Source of the DNA: Desulfobacteraceae bacterium
Lineage (GTDB): Bacteria > Desulfobacterota > Desulfobacteria > Desulfobacterales > Desulfococcaceae
Length of the DNA stretch: 40,943 bases
Assembly: GCA_011390755.1 (NCBI GenBank)
Contig: JAABRU010000050.1
Span: 1-40,943 of the forward strand
Reading direction: 5' to 3'
Shown here: positions 15,723-24,098 of the stretch, one piece after another
Layout of the letters: every line of letters begins with the position of its first letter
How positions within the stretch are numbered: the first letter of the stretch is position 1
The notes under the pieces: model-generated
Told to the model about the DNA's origin: nothing
Databases searched by the model: none
What the model saw: only the letters and a program-made list of their open reading frames with translations
Program-made: the position numbers and the translations under genes

Positions 15723-18700
15723 TTACTGTTCAATATTATTGGATAATTTAATCCAAACCCGCAACAGTTCGCTGACCCCCCATGCCTGTGCATCGCAGCC
15801 GCGGGGGCTGTGGGGCGCGTTTCCGTCCAGAATTTCCGGCATCTGTCCCACACATCCCGTATTCATCAGCCGGGTGCAGCTTCCCAGCCAGGCCAGGGCG
15901 GTTTCTGCCCCTTCTTTTCCATAAACTTCGGCCCAGGCTTCGCAGAAAGAGGGAAAAACCCAGGTCCACGCGGTTCCGTTATGATAGGCCGGTTTTCTCT
16001 GTGTATCCTCATCCCCTTCATATCTTCCCTGATAGGGCCGGTGCGGATCATTGAGCAGATTTCCATGATGCCGGATTTCCAGGGGAAATTCCACAGGGCG
16101 GTCCGCCAGGCTGCGGATGGCTCCGGGTACAATGAGACCGGAACAGGCTTCCAGAATGCTGCGGCAGATACGGGAATTCTCCACGGCCCCCATTGTAATG
16201 GCGAAAAGCTGGTTGGGCCGCAGGGCATCATCGGCCTTTGCCTGCATTGCGGACTCTCCCGCACGGGCATGGAGACAGTCGGACAGATACCCTTTGTCTT
16301 CCCGGAAAAAGAAACGGATAAGGGACTCCCGCACCTGCTGTGCCAGTTCTGACCATTTTTTTTCTTCCGGAAAAATACGGGCAAGAAAGGAAAGGGCCGA
16401 ATGCCACAGGGCCTGAATTTCAACAGGATAGCCTTCCCGCGGGGTTCCGGCCGGGTGATTGGTGTCCATCCAGGTAAAATGGGAGGGACTGAAGATCAGT
16501 CCGGATTTCGGGTCCGTGCGGATGCCGTTGGGCGTTCCCTGCATCATGGAATCCGCCATATCGGCCAGGGTTTCCCGGATGCTGCGCGCGCCGCAGGATT
16601 CCTGAAGAAAAGAATCATTTCCCTCGCTTTCCAGCAGATCCGCACAGGCCCGGTAAAACCACAGGGGCGCGTCCGAAGTATCCCGGTTTCCCGCATCTTC
16701 CCCCCGGATCATATTGGGCAGGGTTCCCTTTTCCTCAAAACGGGCAAACTGCTTGAGAATGGCGCGGGATTCCGCTGTTTTCCCGGCTGCAATCAGCCCC
16801 CGCACCGCAATCAGGGTGTCCCTTCCCCAGTCCAGAAACCAGGGATACCCTGCAATAACGGTCTGCAGATGATCCCGGCGGACAATATAATGATCCAGAG
16901 CCGTTATGAGGGAGGCTGTAAAACTCCCCTCCCCTGGGGGCGATGCTGCTGACGTAAGGTTTTTTCCTCTCGTTACGAGGCTCTGCCTCGTAATGCAGTC
17001 CGTGAGGCTCCGCCTCACACAGTCGGAGGCGGAGCCTCCGGACATCCGTTCCCAGACAGAGCCTGGGAACGAGTAATCAGCAGCATTATATTTCCGCAAA
17101 AGCTCAGCGGAATCCATTTCTCCCGCTCCTTTTACCCAGGCCCGCAGTTCGCTTCCCTCCCCGCCCTTGAGGTAAGCGGAAAAATAACCGGGACTGAAGA
17201 GATCCGAATGGGGGTCCAGTCCTCTCCTATCTTCCAATGAGCGGAAAACCATATAATGCCATTCAGGTTCATACACAAAATTTCCGGAAGTCATCCCCAT
17301 TTCCAAAGTCCGGTCCGGGGCCGGGGCAAAAATAAATCCGTCTGCCTGTTTCCGGACGGCTTTGGGCCAGTCATGTTCCGGCCCGGTAAAGGCTTTGGTG
17401 GTATCGTGAAAACTGCGGTCTTCCACATCCGGCCGCAGAATCAGGCGCACGGCTTTTCCGTCCGGCAGTTCCCTGTCTCTCCCTTCCCCCAAGGCCCGGA
17501 AAAAGGAAATACGCATGGCATTATAGCCCTGTATCATTTCCATGGAGATGAAAAAGGAAATATCCGAACCCTGGCCCGTGGGAATGCGGTATTTCCAGAA
17601 TGCCCGGTTCTGCTCATCAAAAGCAAAGGAATCCAGGCAGTTTATCCCGATTTCATAGGAAAATCCCTGAAAAACCACCCAGGCCCGGCACCGGGTGAAC
17701 AGGATCCGCCGGTCTTCGGGAACACGGGGACTGATATTCGCGGCCAGAAGGGCATCATAGCGGCTGTATAATTCCCCCCAGGACACAGCCGCGCGCAGCA
17801 TTCCCCCGCGGCCGTTGCTTCCCAAAAATATCAGTTCTTTTTTCAGAATTTCCGGGCGGGAAAAAAACCGCCGGATTTTTACATTTCCGGGGGATGCAAG
17901 ATACAGCAGGTCGGATTCCCCGTGTCTGCATCTGTCCGGGGAAAATACCGAAATCCGGAGACGGTACTGCCGGTGTTCCGGGGGAACCGGCAGGGGAGAA
18001 AAAAGGGCAAAGTGATTTCCGTCCGCGGACGGCAGACTTTCCTCCCGTGCCGCGGTGAAATTTCCATCCTGCACCGAGGCCCGGAAAGAATGCGGTGCCC
18101 GCAGCAGCAGAAAATGATCCGGGGGAATCATCAGCTCCCGGTGCAGATCTTCGGGCCACTGCCAGCAGATTACGTTGGATTCTTTGCCGCGGGGATGCTG
18201 ACTGCGGCAGAAGGCAGCGGGATTTTCCGCCAGTTCCCCTGCGGCGGTGTCAGGATCAAAATCGCCCGTATCCCCGGTTCCCCGGTAAAAACAGTACAGT
18301 TCCAGGGCTTTGGCCCGGTAACACTGGCGGAGAATTCTGTCTGCTTCCTCTGAAACAGCAGGCGGTGACGGGGCTTCCAGACAGCAGACCTGTCCGGGCA
18401 CAAGTCCGCAGCTTTTGAATTCCCCCTCCCTTTCCACCCGGATATTCTGCCCGCTGAGCAAATCCCGGTATTCCCTTTCTTCCCCATCTTCTTTCCAGAA
18501 AAGCCGCGCGGGATTTTCATCATCCAGATTCACCAGCACCAGCACTTTTCTTCCGGAAGCGCGGTGGTGACGGAGAAGAACAATCCCGTTTCCCTCTTTT
18601 TCCTGAATCATTTTCAGTTCTGTCCGGTCATGGAAGGCCGGATGACTGCGGAGAAGACGGCTGAGTCTGCGGATCTCCGCGACCTGATTTTCCGCCGCTC

Positions 18701-20114
18701 CCCAGTTCAGGGGGGAAGATTCATGCACATTGATTTTTTCTCCGGCCAGCCATTCCACCCCGTTGGCAAATCCGAAACCGCCGTTTAAGGATGTCAGCGC
18801 GCAGAGGGCTGTGCGCATCCGGGCATAGGTATGGGAACGGGAGGCCAGGCGGTTGTTGTCATGGGTTTCGGCAAAATGGATCATCACTCCGTCTGTCCGG
18901 CCAATCTCAAAGGCACCGGGCAGATAATGTTCGATCTGTCCCCGGTCGTAATTCTGGAAAAGTTCCGAATAGGCCCAGTTCAGGTTGGCCGTATTCAGCA
19001 GCGCGCGGGTAACGGAAATCTTTCCGCCCAGCCCTTCCAGAAAAAAGACCGTGTCCGGATACTGCTCCCGCACCGTGGCCGTGATAAAAGTCCAGGCCTG
19101 CAGGGGAATCATATATCCGGCATCACAGCGGAAACCGTCCACCCCTCTTTTGCACCAGGTGAGAAAGACATCGGCCATATACTGCCACAGATCCCTGTGC
19201 CGGTAATCCAGTTTGGTCAGGTCGGCCCATGTAACCCCCCACGCGCCCGGCATTTCAATGCGTCCCTCTTCATCCCGCGCCAGCCAGTGGGGATGGGTTT
19301 CATGCAGACTGGCAGCCCAGCCCGTATGATTGATGGCTATGTCCATGATGAGCTTTCCCTGCCGTCCGTGAACCGCATCCAGCAGCTCAATGAACTGCTC
19401 CAAAGGGGTGGCTTTGGGATCAAATTCCGCGAGCGCGGGGTCCACTTCCGTAAAACTGAGGGCAGCGTAGGGACTGCCGAAACGCCCCATGCGTCCGTAG
19501 GTGGTGGGGGTGGGATGGATGGGAAGCAGCTGCAGGTAGCGGCAGCCCAGATCGCCCATAATGAAATCCAGCTCCCGGATCAGATCCCGGAAGGTGCCGG
19601 ATTTGGGAATCACCGTATATCCGGCCTGATCCAGCAGGGAAACACAGTCGCTTTCCCCCTTTTCCCTTTGGGTCTTTTCTTTTTTATTGGGGCCGAACTG
19701 CCGGACAAAGGCATTATAGATGATATTGGCGCAGCAGGTGTGGGCCGGTTCCACATTGATTTCGGTGTTGGAACCGGGCGGCCAGAGGGGATCGCTCTTT
19801 CCTTCTGCCAGAAAATATGCCTTGGCTTCAAAATGACCGACCTGGGAAAGGGGAAGACACAGGCGGAAAAGCCCCGGCTCCGTCCGGATCATGGGAATAT
19901 CAAACCAGTGCCGGGAAAGGGGGGATTCTTCATACAGCACCTCCCGGATGATTTCGGAGCGGATGGTTTCCGCCTGCCCGATATTGGTGCGCAGCCATGC
20001 GCTTCCCTTCATATCCCCGCTCACGGACAGGGTAAAGATACAGGTATCCCCCCGGAAGCGGAGCAGATGCCGCCCCGGTCCGGGCTGCTGTTTCAGGTTT
20101 TCGGAAACATTCAT
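15723..20114 (-). CDS. Bifunctional glycogen debranching enzyme (GH13 plus amylo-alpha-1,6-glucosidase)
   Basis: This 1463-residue enzyme would move maltosyl units and then hydrolyse the alpha-1,6 stub, finishing what GlgP leaves. The GH13 domain lies at about residues 130-560: LIMDIAINHTG, nucleophile D331 (GFRCDAGY), acid/base E360 (FFLEGLGG) and D419 (FAETHDNNR). Residues 560-1000 are strand-rich linkers that I cannot name. The C-terminal 370 residues are the GDE_C (GH133-like) domain: YPWFLDWGRDTL, GEDAGNRDTSDAPLWF, EGYPVEIQALW. The domain order is that of the eukaryotic AGL enzyme. I chose the ATG with AGGGG six bases upstream; a GTG lies one codon earlier. A 105-bp palindromic element is inserted in frame between the linker and the second domain. 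Function probably survives, because the frame and all motifs are intact. Confidence 0.92.
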   Translation of the reverse strand: MNVSENLKQQPGPGRHLLRFRGDTCIFTLSVSGDMKGSAWLRTNIGQAETIRSEIIREVLYEESPLSRHWFDIPMIRTEPGLFRLCLPLSQVGHFEAKAYFLAEGKSDPLWPPGSNTEINVEPAHTCCANIIYNAFVRQFGPNKKEKTQREKGESDCVSLLDQAGYTVIPKSGTFRDLIRELDFIMGDLGCRYLQLLPIHPTPTTYGRMGRFGSPYAALSFTEVDPALAEFDPKATPLEQFIELLDAVHGRQGKLIMDIAINHTGWAASLHETHPHWLARDEEGRIEMPGAWGVTWADLTKLDYRHRDLWQYMADVFLTWCKRGVDGFRCDAGYMIPLQAWTFITATVREQYPDTVFFLEGLGGKISVTRALLNTANLNWAYSELFQNYDRGQIEHYLPGAFEIGRTDGVMIHFAETHDNNRLASRSHTYARMRTALCALTSLNGGFGFANGVEWLAGEKINVHESSPLNWGAAENQVAEIRRLSRLLRSHPAFHDRTELKMIQEKEGNGIVLLRHHRASGRKVLVLVNLDDENPARLFWKEDGEEREYRDLLSGQNIRVEREGEFKSCGLVPGQVCCLEAPSPPAVSEEADRILRQCYRAKALELYCFYRGTGDTGDFDPDTAAGELAENPAAFCRSQHPRGKESNVICWQWPEDLHRELMIPPDHFLLLRAPHSFRASVQDGNFTAAREESLPSADGNHFALFSPLPVPPEHRQYRLRISVFSPDRCRHGESDLLYLASPGNVKIRRFFSRPEILKKELIFLGSNGRGGMLRAAVSWGELYSRYDALLAANISPRVPEDRRILFTRCRAWVVFQGFSYEIGINCLDSFAFDEQNRAFWKYRIPTGQGSDISFFISMEMIQGYNAMRISFFRALGEGRDRELPDGKAVRLILRPDVEDRSFHDTTKAFTGPEHDWPKAVRKQADGFIFAPAPDRTLEMGMTSGNFVYEPEWHYMVFRSLEDRRGLDPHSDLFSPGYFSAYLKGGEGSELRAWVKGAGEMDSAELLRKYNAADYSFPGSVWERMSGGSASDCVRRSLTDCITRQSLVTRGKNLTSAASPPGEGSFTASLITALDHYIVRRDHLQTVIAGYPWFLDWGRDTLIAVRGLIAAGKTAESRAILKQFARFEEKGTLPNMIRGEDAGNRDTSDAPLWFYRACADLLESEGNDSFLQESCGARSIRETLADMADSMMQGTPNGIRTDPKSGLIFSPSHFTWMDTNHPAGTPREGYPVEIQALWHSALSFLARIFPEEKKWSELAQQVRESLIRFFFREDKGYLSDCLHARAGESAMQAKADDALRPNQLFAITMGAVENSRICRSILEACSGLIVPGAIRSLADRPVEFPLEIRHHGNLLNDPHRPYQGRYEGDEDTQRKPAYHNGTAWTWVFPSFCEAWAEVYGKEGAETALAWLGSCTRLMNTGCVGQMPEILDGNAPHSPRGCDAQAWGVSELLRVWIKLSNNIEQ
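16969..17073. repeat. 105-bp palindromic element inside the debranching-enzyme gene
   Basis: It is bounded by CTCGTT and AACGAG. It contains TTACGAGGC-TCT-GCCTCGTAA, GTGAGGC-TCC-GCCTCAC, GGAGGC-GGA-GCCTCC and an imperfect CGTTCCCA/TGGGAACG hairpin. Its length is exactly 35 codons, without a stop in the gene's frame, adding Ser/Arg/Cys-rich sequence (SWERMSGGSASDCVRRSLTD and onward) to the protein. The same hairpin type occurs at 4178 and 40.7-40.9 kb between genes. Confidence 0.88.
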
Positions 20115-20170
20115 CACTTTCCCCTATTGCCTTTCAGGATTGAAATTGTGGGTCATGATCTGCGTATTTA

Positions 20171-20225
20171 CCACGAAATACACAAAATACACGAAAAAAC
20201 CTGTTTCCTTTCGTGTTTTTCGTGG
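20171..20225. repeat. Inverted repeat of the CCACGAAA type
   Basis: CCACGAAATACAC...ACACGAAAAA is mirrored by TTTCGTGTTTTTCGTGG, giving a long A/T-flanked hairpin. It lies just upstream of the debranching-enzyme gene. A one-armed relative (ATTCGTGTAATTCGTGG) is at 13573-13602. Confidence 0.75.
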
Positions 20226-20235
20226 TTTCAGAGAA

Positions 20236-20380
20236 TCAGCAGATCGAAAAGTTTCCCCCGGATACGGTTTTACGACTGTCCCGGAGTGCGGAAACTGTAT
20301 TTCTGCAACGCCGCATCTCCCGGTTACCCCATGCAAAAATACAGTTTCTGCACTCCTCCGGAAACTTTTCGATCTACTGA
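20236..20380 (+). repeat. Full-length 145-bp TIR element, copy A
   Basis: Its termini are TCAGCAGATCGAAAAGTTTC and the inverse of TCAGTAGATCGAAAAGTTTC, one mismatch in 20. The interior holds GGAGTGCGGAAACTGTATTT and its near-inverse AAATACAGTTTCTGCACTCC, so most of the element can fold on itself. It has no coding capacity. It lies between the peptidyl-prolyl isomerase and debranching-enzyme genes, both on the minus strand. Confidence 0.92.
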
Positions 20381-20414
20381 GAATATGACAGAGGATAAAC
20401 AGGCAGCCCAGGCT

Positions 20415-21059
20415 TTACGGTTTCTCTGTTTTCACTGCCGGAGTCTTGGGAACAGAAACAATCTCCACCTGCATCTCAATTTTTTCCAGGGGATTGTCCC
20501 GGCCGTCTTTTTTCCGGGATGCAATTTTATCCGCAACTTCCATTCCGGAAATCACTTCACCGAAAACCGTGTATTTGCCGTCCAGATGCGGCACATCGGC
20601 CACGCAGATGAAAAACTGGGACCCTGCGCTGTCCGGATGACCGGAACGGGCCATGGACAGAATGCCTTTTTTATGGGGCTTTTTATTGAACTCGGCTTTC
20701 AGATTATAACCCGGTCCGCCGGTTCCGTGTGTTCCGCGATCCGGATTTTTGGAATTGGGGTCACCTCCCTGAATCATGAATCCGGGAATCACCCGGTGAA
20801 AGGTTGTCCCGTTATAAAAACCCTTGCGGGCCAGTTCAATAAAATTATCCACATGTCCGGGGGCAAGTTCCGGAAAAAAACGGATGGTCATGTCACCGAA
20901 TTTTGTCCGGATGAGGGCCTGTGTATCTTTCATGGCCGCAATTTCTTCGGGGCTGAATTTTTTCTGCCGCACTTCCGCAGAAATTCCGTCTGTAATTCCC
21001 ATACAGACAAAAAGCAGCATCAGTAAAACAGGGGTACAGATCCGAATCATTTTTGTCAT
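20415..21059 (-). CDS. Exported cyclophilin-type peptidyl-prolyl isomerase
   Basis: This enzyme catalyses cis-trans isomerisation of X-Pro bonds during protein folding, probably in the periplasm. The start is the ATG with AAAGGA seven bases upstream; an ATG five codons earlier has no site. Residues 1-28 form a signal peptide (MIRICTPVLLMLLFVCMG). The cyclophilin core has FHRVIPGFMIQGGD (catalytic Arg), SMARSGHPDSAGSQFFICV and HLDGKYTVFGEV. The Trp that confers cyclosporin binding in human cyclophilin A is His here, as in many bacterial forms. The gene stands alone. Confidence 0.93.
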   Translation of the reverse strand: MTKMIRICTPVLLMLLFVCMGITDGISAEVRQKKFSPEEIAAMKDTQALIRTKFGDMTIRFFPELAPGHVDNFIELARKGFYNGTTFHRVIPGFMIQGGDPNSKNPDRGTHGTGGPGYNLKAEFNKKPHKKGILSMARSGHPDSAGSQFFICVADVPHLDGKYTVFGEVISGMEVADKIASRKKDGRDNPLEKIEMQVEIVSVPKTPAVKTEKP

Positions 21060-21096
21060 TGTTTTTCCTTTCATGTTTTGTATTTTCCCAATATTT

Positions 21097-21334
21097 CCCG
21101 GCAGTAAACTGCCGGGCTATTCTCTTTCTGTCCCTATGGGACAGATTTTCAATATTCACGGGGCTTGGCCCTCATCCTTATGCGTAACTTGATTACATTA
21201 TAATTTCAAAACATTACACAAGTCCCGGAGGGACGGCAGAAAATAACCCGGCAATTTATTGCCGGGACATGGTTATAAGAATTATACAAGTCCCGGAGGG
21301 ACGGCAGAAAACAGTCCGGCAATTTTCTGCCGGA
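21097..21334. repeat. Three copies of a CCCGGCA palindrome / TCCCGGAGGGA repeat
   Basis: Copies at 21218-21267 and 21286-21334 share ACAAGTCCCGGAGGGACGGC, then AGAAAA and a palindrome (CCCGGCAATTTATTGCCGGG, or CCGGCAATTTTCTGCCGG). An inverted, diverged copy at 21097-21144 has CCCGGCAGTAAACTGCCGGG followed by GTCCCTATGGGAC. Between copies each stretch is A/T-rich. The 468-bp gap 21075-21542 holds no gene. The palindromes could also terminate transcription. Confidence 0.85.
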
Positions 21335-21542
21335 TTCTTTCCATATTAATCCGAAAAAGGAAAAAAAAGCAATCCCCAAAAATCAGGAATGCTGAAAGAG
21401 AAAAAAATACCCGAATGAAAAATCCTGTTTTTCCCCTCTGATATATCTTGTCTGATAAAAAAAAAAATGATATAGAATGCCGAATTTATCTTTTATAATA
21501 TAATTAACTCATTGTAATCATTAAAGAGAAGGTGCTGGAACC

Positions 21543-21788
21543 ATGATGCAGATACTGAAAATTGATATTTACAAACCCCAGAAAAAAGAACCGGATACGA
21601 GAATAACCATCCCCCTTTCATCTTTGAGCATATCGGAAAAACTGCTTCCCAGCCGGGTAAAGGCTTCTCTGGAGCGGGAGGGAATTGATCTGAGCGAGCT
21701 GTCCGTACTCTTTGCCAAACAGGGACCCAAGGGAACGCTTATTGAAGTGGAGAACGCGGCAGAAAAAATCGTAATCGCTATTGAATAA
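21543..21788 (+). CDS. Small SHOCT-like hypothetical protein
   Basis: This 81-residue soluble protein pairs a strand-forming start (MMQILKIDIYK, TRITIPLSSLSI) with a helix and the segment GIDLSELSVLFAKQGPKGTL, then IEVENAAEKIVIAIE. The latter resembles the SHOCT-like tails of YvlB/LiaX-type proteins, where 'GIDL-EL' precedes a G-x-L-I/V-D-V/I-E strand. The function is unknown. An ATG one codon later is an equally good start. It is a single-gene unit with GAGAAGG upstream and a strong hairpin four bases past the stop, and is the only plus-strand gene before 27 kb. Confidence 0.72.
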   Translation: MMQILKIDIYKPQKKEPDTRITIPLSSLSISEKLLPSRVKASLEREGIDLSELSVLFAKQGPKGTLIEVENAAEKIVIAIE

Positions 21789-21791
21789 AAA

Positions 21792-21832
21792 AAAGGAACC
21801 GGCATTCAGATTACGGTTCCTTTCCACTTTTC
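21792..21832 (+). terminator. Rho-independent terminator
   Basis: AAAGGAACCG pairs with CGGTTCCTTT around a 12-base loop; the hairpin is preceded by an A-tract and followed by TCCACTTTT. It starts four bases after the stop of the small SHOCT-like gene. Confidence 0.85.
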
Positions 21833-21838
21833 TGTTTC

Positions 21839-21953
21839 CAACAATGATGATCTCGTAAAAAGTCAAAAAATCAGGTTTTGATACACGTTAATATGCTGAT
21901 TTTATTAACAGCGATTTTCAGAAATCTGACTTTTTACGGGTTCATCAACAATG
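21839..21953. repeat. Inverted-repeat element with GTAAAAAGTC arms
   Basis: The left arm ACAATGATGATCTCGTAAAA-AGTCA is mirrored by the right arm, whose inverse reads CATTGTTGATGAACCCGTAA-AAAGTCAG, about 115 bp apart. The interior is A/T-rich and non-coding. A half copy of the right arm is at 27158-27196. Confidence 0.8.
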
Positions 21954-21979
21954 TCTTAACCTAAGACATGTCAGACGGC

Positions 21980-22192
21980 TCAGCCGCCGCCGGACGCGCA
22001 GGCTTTGGGCGGCGGGGTAAAACCGCCGCTTCCGCTGGGAATTCCCCGGGGCCGGACAAATCCCGCAGACATCAGCCGGCTTACATCCCTGCCGTGACAT
22101 TCCGGGCATTCCGGCATATTTTCATCCGAAGCAAACATCAGTTTTTCAAAACAGTGACTGCATTTTCTGCATTCAAATTCATAAATCGGCAT
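21980..22192 (-). CDS. FmdB-family zinc-ribbon protein
   Basis: This 70-residue protein opens MPIYEFECRKC and has two CxxC knuckles (CRKCSHC and CPECHG), the FmdB zinc ribbon. A glycine/proline-rich low-complexity tail ends in CASGGG, also typical of the family. AGGAG precedes the ATG. FmdB proteins are annotated as putative regulators, but their role is not established. It stands alone between repeats. Confidence 0.92.
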   Translation of the reverse strand: MPIYEFECRKCSHCFEKLMFASDENMPECPECHGRDVSRLMSAGFVRPRGIPSGSGGFTPPPKACASGGG

Positions 22193-22240
22193 GGAAAATT
22201 TTTCTCCTGTAAACGAAAATAATTAATATTCTAAAAGAGT

Positions 22241-22325
22241 TGGGGTTTTCTGCAGGTGGGGTGGGGAACAAAGTCCGGCAGATTCCGTATGCCGGGCTTC
22301 ACTGCGTTCACCCGGGCTGCCCCAA
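22241..22325. repeat. GCAGGTGGGG/GGCTGCCCCA dispersed repeat, copy 1
   Basis: This stretch runs from TGGGGTT through CCGGCAGATTC and GGGCTTCACTGCGTTCACCC to CTGCCCCA. It matches 35190-35276 along its full length with scattered differences. The ends are partly complementary (GCAGGTGGGG and CTGCCCCA). It is non-coding. Confidence 0.85.
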
Positions 22326-22344
22326 AACAGTGAGACTCCCCCAC

Positions 22345-22500
22345 TATATACAATGCCGTTTCCTTAAGCAGAAAATCCCCCTCCCCCGGCGGGAGGGGTC
22401 AGGGGAGGGGGAAACAGGGCTTTGCAGTCAGTCGGATTTTTCCCCCTCCCCCTGCCCCTCCCTGAGGGAGGGGAGTCTTGAGGAAACGGCACTGACACTA
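22345..22500. repeat. C/G-rich inverted-repeat element overlapping the xseB stop
   Basis: The outer arms ACTATATA-CA-ATGCCGTTTCCTTAAG and CTTGAGGAAACGGCA-CTGAC-ACTATATA are inverted copies; the 15-base core TGCCGTTTCCTTAAG has one mismatch. Inside are long CCCCCTCCCC/GGGGAGGGG blocks able to pair with one another. The right edge contains the TAG stop of xseB. Together with the 22241 repeat it fills the 305-bp gap 22193-22497. Confidence 0.8.
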
Positions 22501-22722
22501 TATATCCGCTTCCGTGCGGACGGCCTTTCCATCCTGATCCTGCGTCAGCATGGTGATTTTCCTTTCGCTTTCATCCAGCTGCTGAGAACAGAACCGGGAA
22601 AGTTTCATGCCCTCCTCAAATTTATTCATGGCTTTTTCCAGGGGCAGATCCCCGGATTCCATTTCCTGAACAATCTTTTCCAAATCCTGCATTGCTTTTT
22701 CAAATGTTTTCTTTGCTGCCAT
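22498..22722 (-). CDS. xseB: Exodeoxyribonuclease VII small subunit
   Basis: The 74-residue product (MAAKKTFEKAMQDLEKIVQE, then GDLPLEKAMNKFEEGMKLSR) is a clear XseB, a helical hairpin that binds the XseA C-terminus in the multi-subunit nuclease degrading single-stranded DNA. AAGGAG precedes the ATG, which lies inside the last codons of xseA (23-base overlap). The stop codon falls within the terminal inverted repeat of the neighbouring element, so the last residues (EADI) may be supplied or trimmed by that insertion. Confidence 0.95.
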   Translation of the reverse strand: MAAKKTFEKAMQDLEKIVQEMESGDLPLEKAMNKFEEGMKLSRFCSQQLDESERKITMLTQDQDGKAVRTEADI

Positions 22723-24049
22723 TGCTGACTCCTTCCACGCGGCAGTGCAACTGCCCTTTTGCCACCCTGACTTCCAGTTTCTGACCGGGCGAAAGGGCTG
22801 CGGCTTCCCGGACAATTATCCTTTGGGGTACGGTAAAGGCGATACTGTATCCTCTTTCCAGTACCGCAGAAGGATTCAGATTGCCCAGACGGGCTTTCAG
22901 TTCCCGGCAGGCGGCATTTTTCTGTGTGTTTGTATATCGGATATGTAATAAAAGACGACTGCGGAGGACTTCCAGTCTCTCCCTTTGTTCCCGGCAGATG
23001 CCTGCGGGATTTTTCCGCAGCAGACGATCCCGCAGCCATCGGACCTGTTCCCTGCGATGGGAAAGAATGCGGGCCGCCGCTTTTTTTATGCGCTGATGAT
23101 AATCATCCAGGCGCAGACGGAAATCATCGGTTTTTCTCCGGGGATGAATGATACGTCTGCCAAGCATGAGCAGGGCCTGCCGCCGTTCCCGGAGATAACG
23201 GCGCATACCTTCCTGCAGATTCTGCCGGAGGGCATCACATGCGCGGATTAGTTCCGCTTTTAACGGCACAGCCATTTCCGCGGCTGCCGAGGGCGTGGGG
23301 GCACGCAGATCCGCCGCAAAATCCGCAATGCTGAAATCCGTTTCATGCCCCACTGCCGAAATGACCGGTATTTCCGAAGCAAACACAGCCCGTGCGGTTT
23401 TTTCGGCATTGAATGCCTGCAAATCCTCCAGGGACCCGCCGCCTCTGGCCAGAATAATGAGATCCGCGTCTTTCTCCTGATTGATGAGGGCCAGTGCATC
23501 GCAGATTTCTTCCACAGCCCCCTCTCCCTGCACTCTGACCGGGACAATTTCTATGGGGATATCCGGATAACGGCGACCGGTCACCTGCAGAATATCATGG
23601 AGCACAGCCCCTGTTTTTGAAGTAACCAGGGCTATTTTTTCCGGCAGAAAAGGAATTTCCTTTTTATGGACGGGATCAAAAAGTCCTTCGCTTTCCAGAC
23701 GCATCTTCAGCTGCTCAAACGCCACCTGCAGCTCCCCGATGCCTTTGGGTTCCATATATTCCAGGATGATCTGGTAACTTCCCCGGGGTTCATATACACT
23801 GATACGGCCCAGGCCCGTGATGCGCATACCGTCTTCGGGGATGAATTTCAGCTTCCGGTTCTGCCCCCGGAACATCACCCCGTCGAGCCGGGCTCTGTCA
23901 TCTTTCAGCGTAAAATAATAATGCCCCGAGGCCGGTATGCGGAAATTGGAAATTTCTCCGCTGATCCAGACAAAAGAAAAATTTTCTTCCAGCAGATGTC
24001 TGATTTCCGCAGTGAGCTGCGAAACAGTGTATATTTTATGTTCTGTCAT
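22700..24049 (-). CDS. xseA: Exodeoxyribonuclease VII large subunit
   Basis: This 449-residue catalytic subunit of ExoVII cleaves single-stranded DNA from both ends to oligonucleotides. Residues 1-100 form the OB-fold (VWISGEISNFRIPASGHYYF, LKDDRARLDGVMF). Residues 120-320 form the catalytic domain with LVTSKTGAVLHDI, ILARGGGSLEDLQAFN and SAVGHETDFSIADFAADLRA. A long coiled coil and a C-terminal RGYSIAF segment follow. GGGGAAAA precedes the ATG. It is translationally coupled to xseB and 49 bases downstream of the HEAT-repeat gene. Confidence 0.97.
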   Translation of the reverse strand: MTEHKIYTVSQLTAEIRHLLEENFSFVWISGEISNFRIPASGHYYFTLKDDRARLDGVMFRGQNRKLKFIPEDGMRITGLGRISVYEPRGSYQIILEYMEPKGIGELQVAFEQLKMRLESEGLFDPVHKKEIPFLPEKIALVTSKTGAVLHDILQVTGRRYPDIPIEIVPVRVQGEGAVEEICDALALINQEKDADLIILARGGGSLEDLQAFNAEKTARAVFASEIPVISAVGHETDFSIADFAADLRAPTPSAAAEMAVPLKAELIRACDALRQNLQEGMRRYLRERRQALLMLGRRIIHPRRKTDDFRLRLDDYHQRIKKAAARILSHRREQVRWLRDRLLRKNPAGICREQRERLEVLRSRLLLHIRYTNTQKNAACRELKARLGNLNPSAVLERGYSIAFTVPQRIIVREAAALSPGQKLEVRVAKGQLHCRVEGVSNGSKENI

Positions 24050-24098
24050 TTTTCCCCATTGATTTGATGAAAGAAAAGCAAAAGCGCAAAAAAGCTGA

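Noticed and set aside
18831..21026. 731-codon plus-strand open frame opposite the debranching enzyme and the isomerase
   Set aside because: It crosses two unrelated minus-strand genes and a dispersed repeat, which a real gene would not do. It is explained by codon bias of the sense genes.
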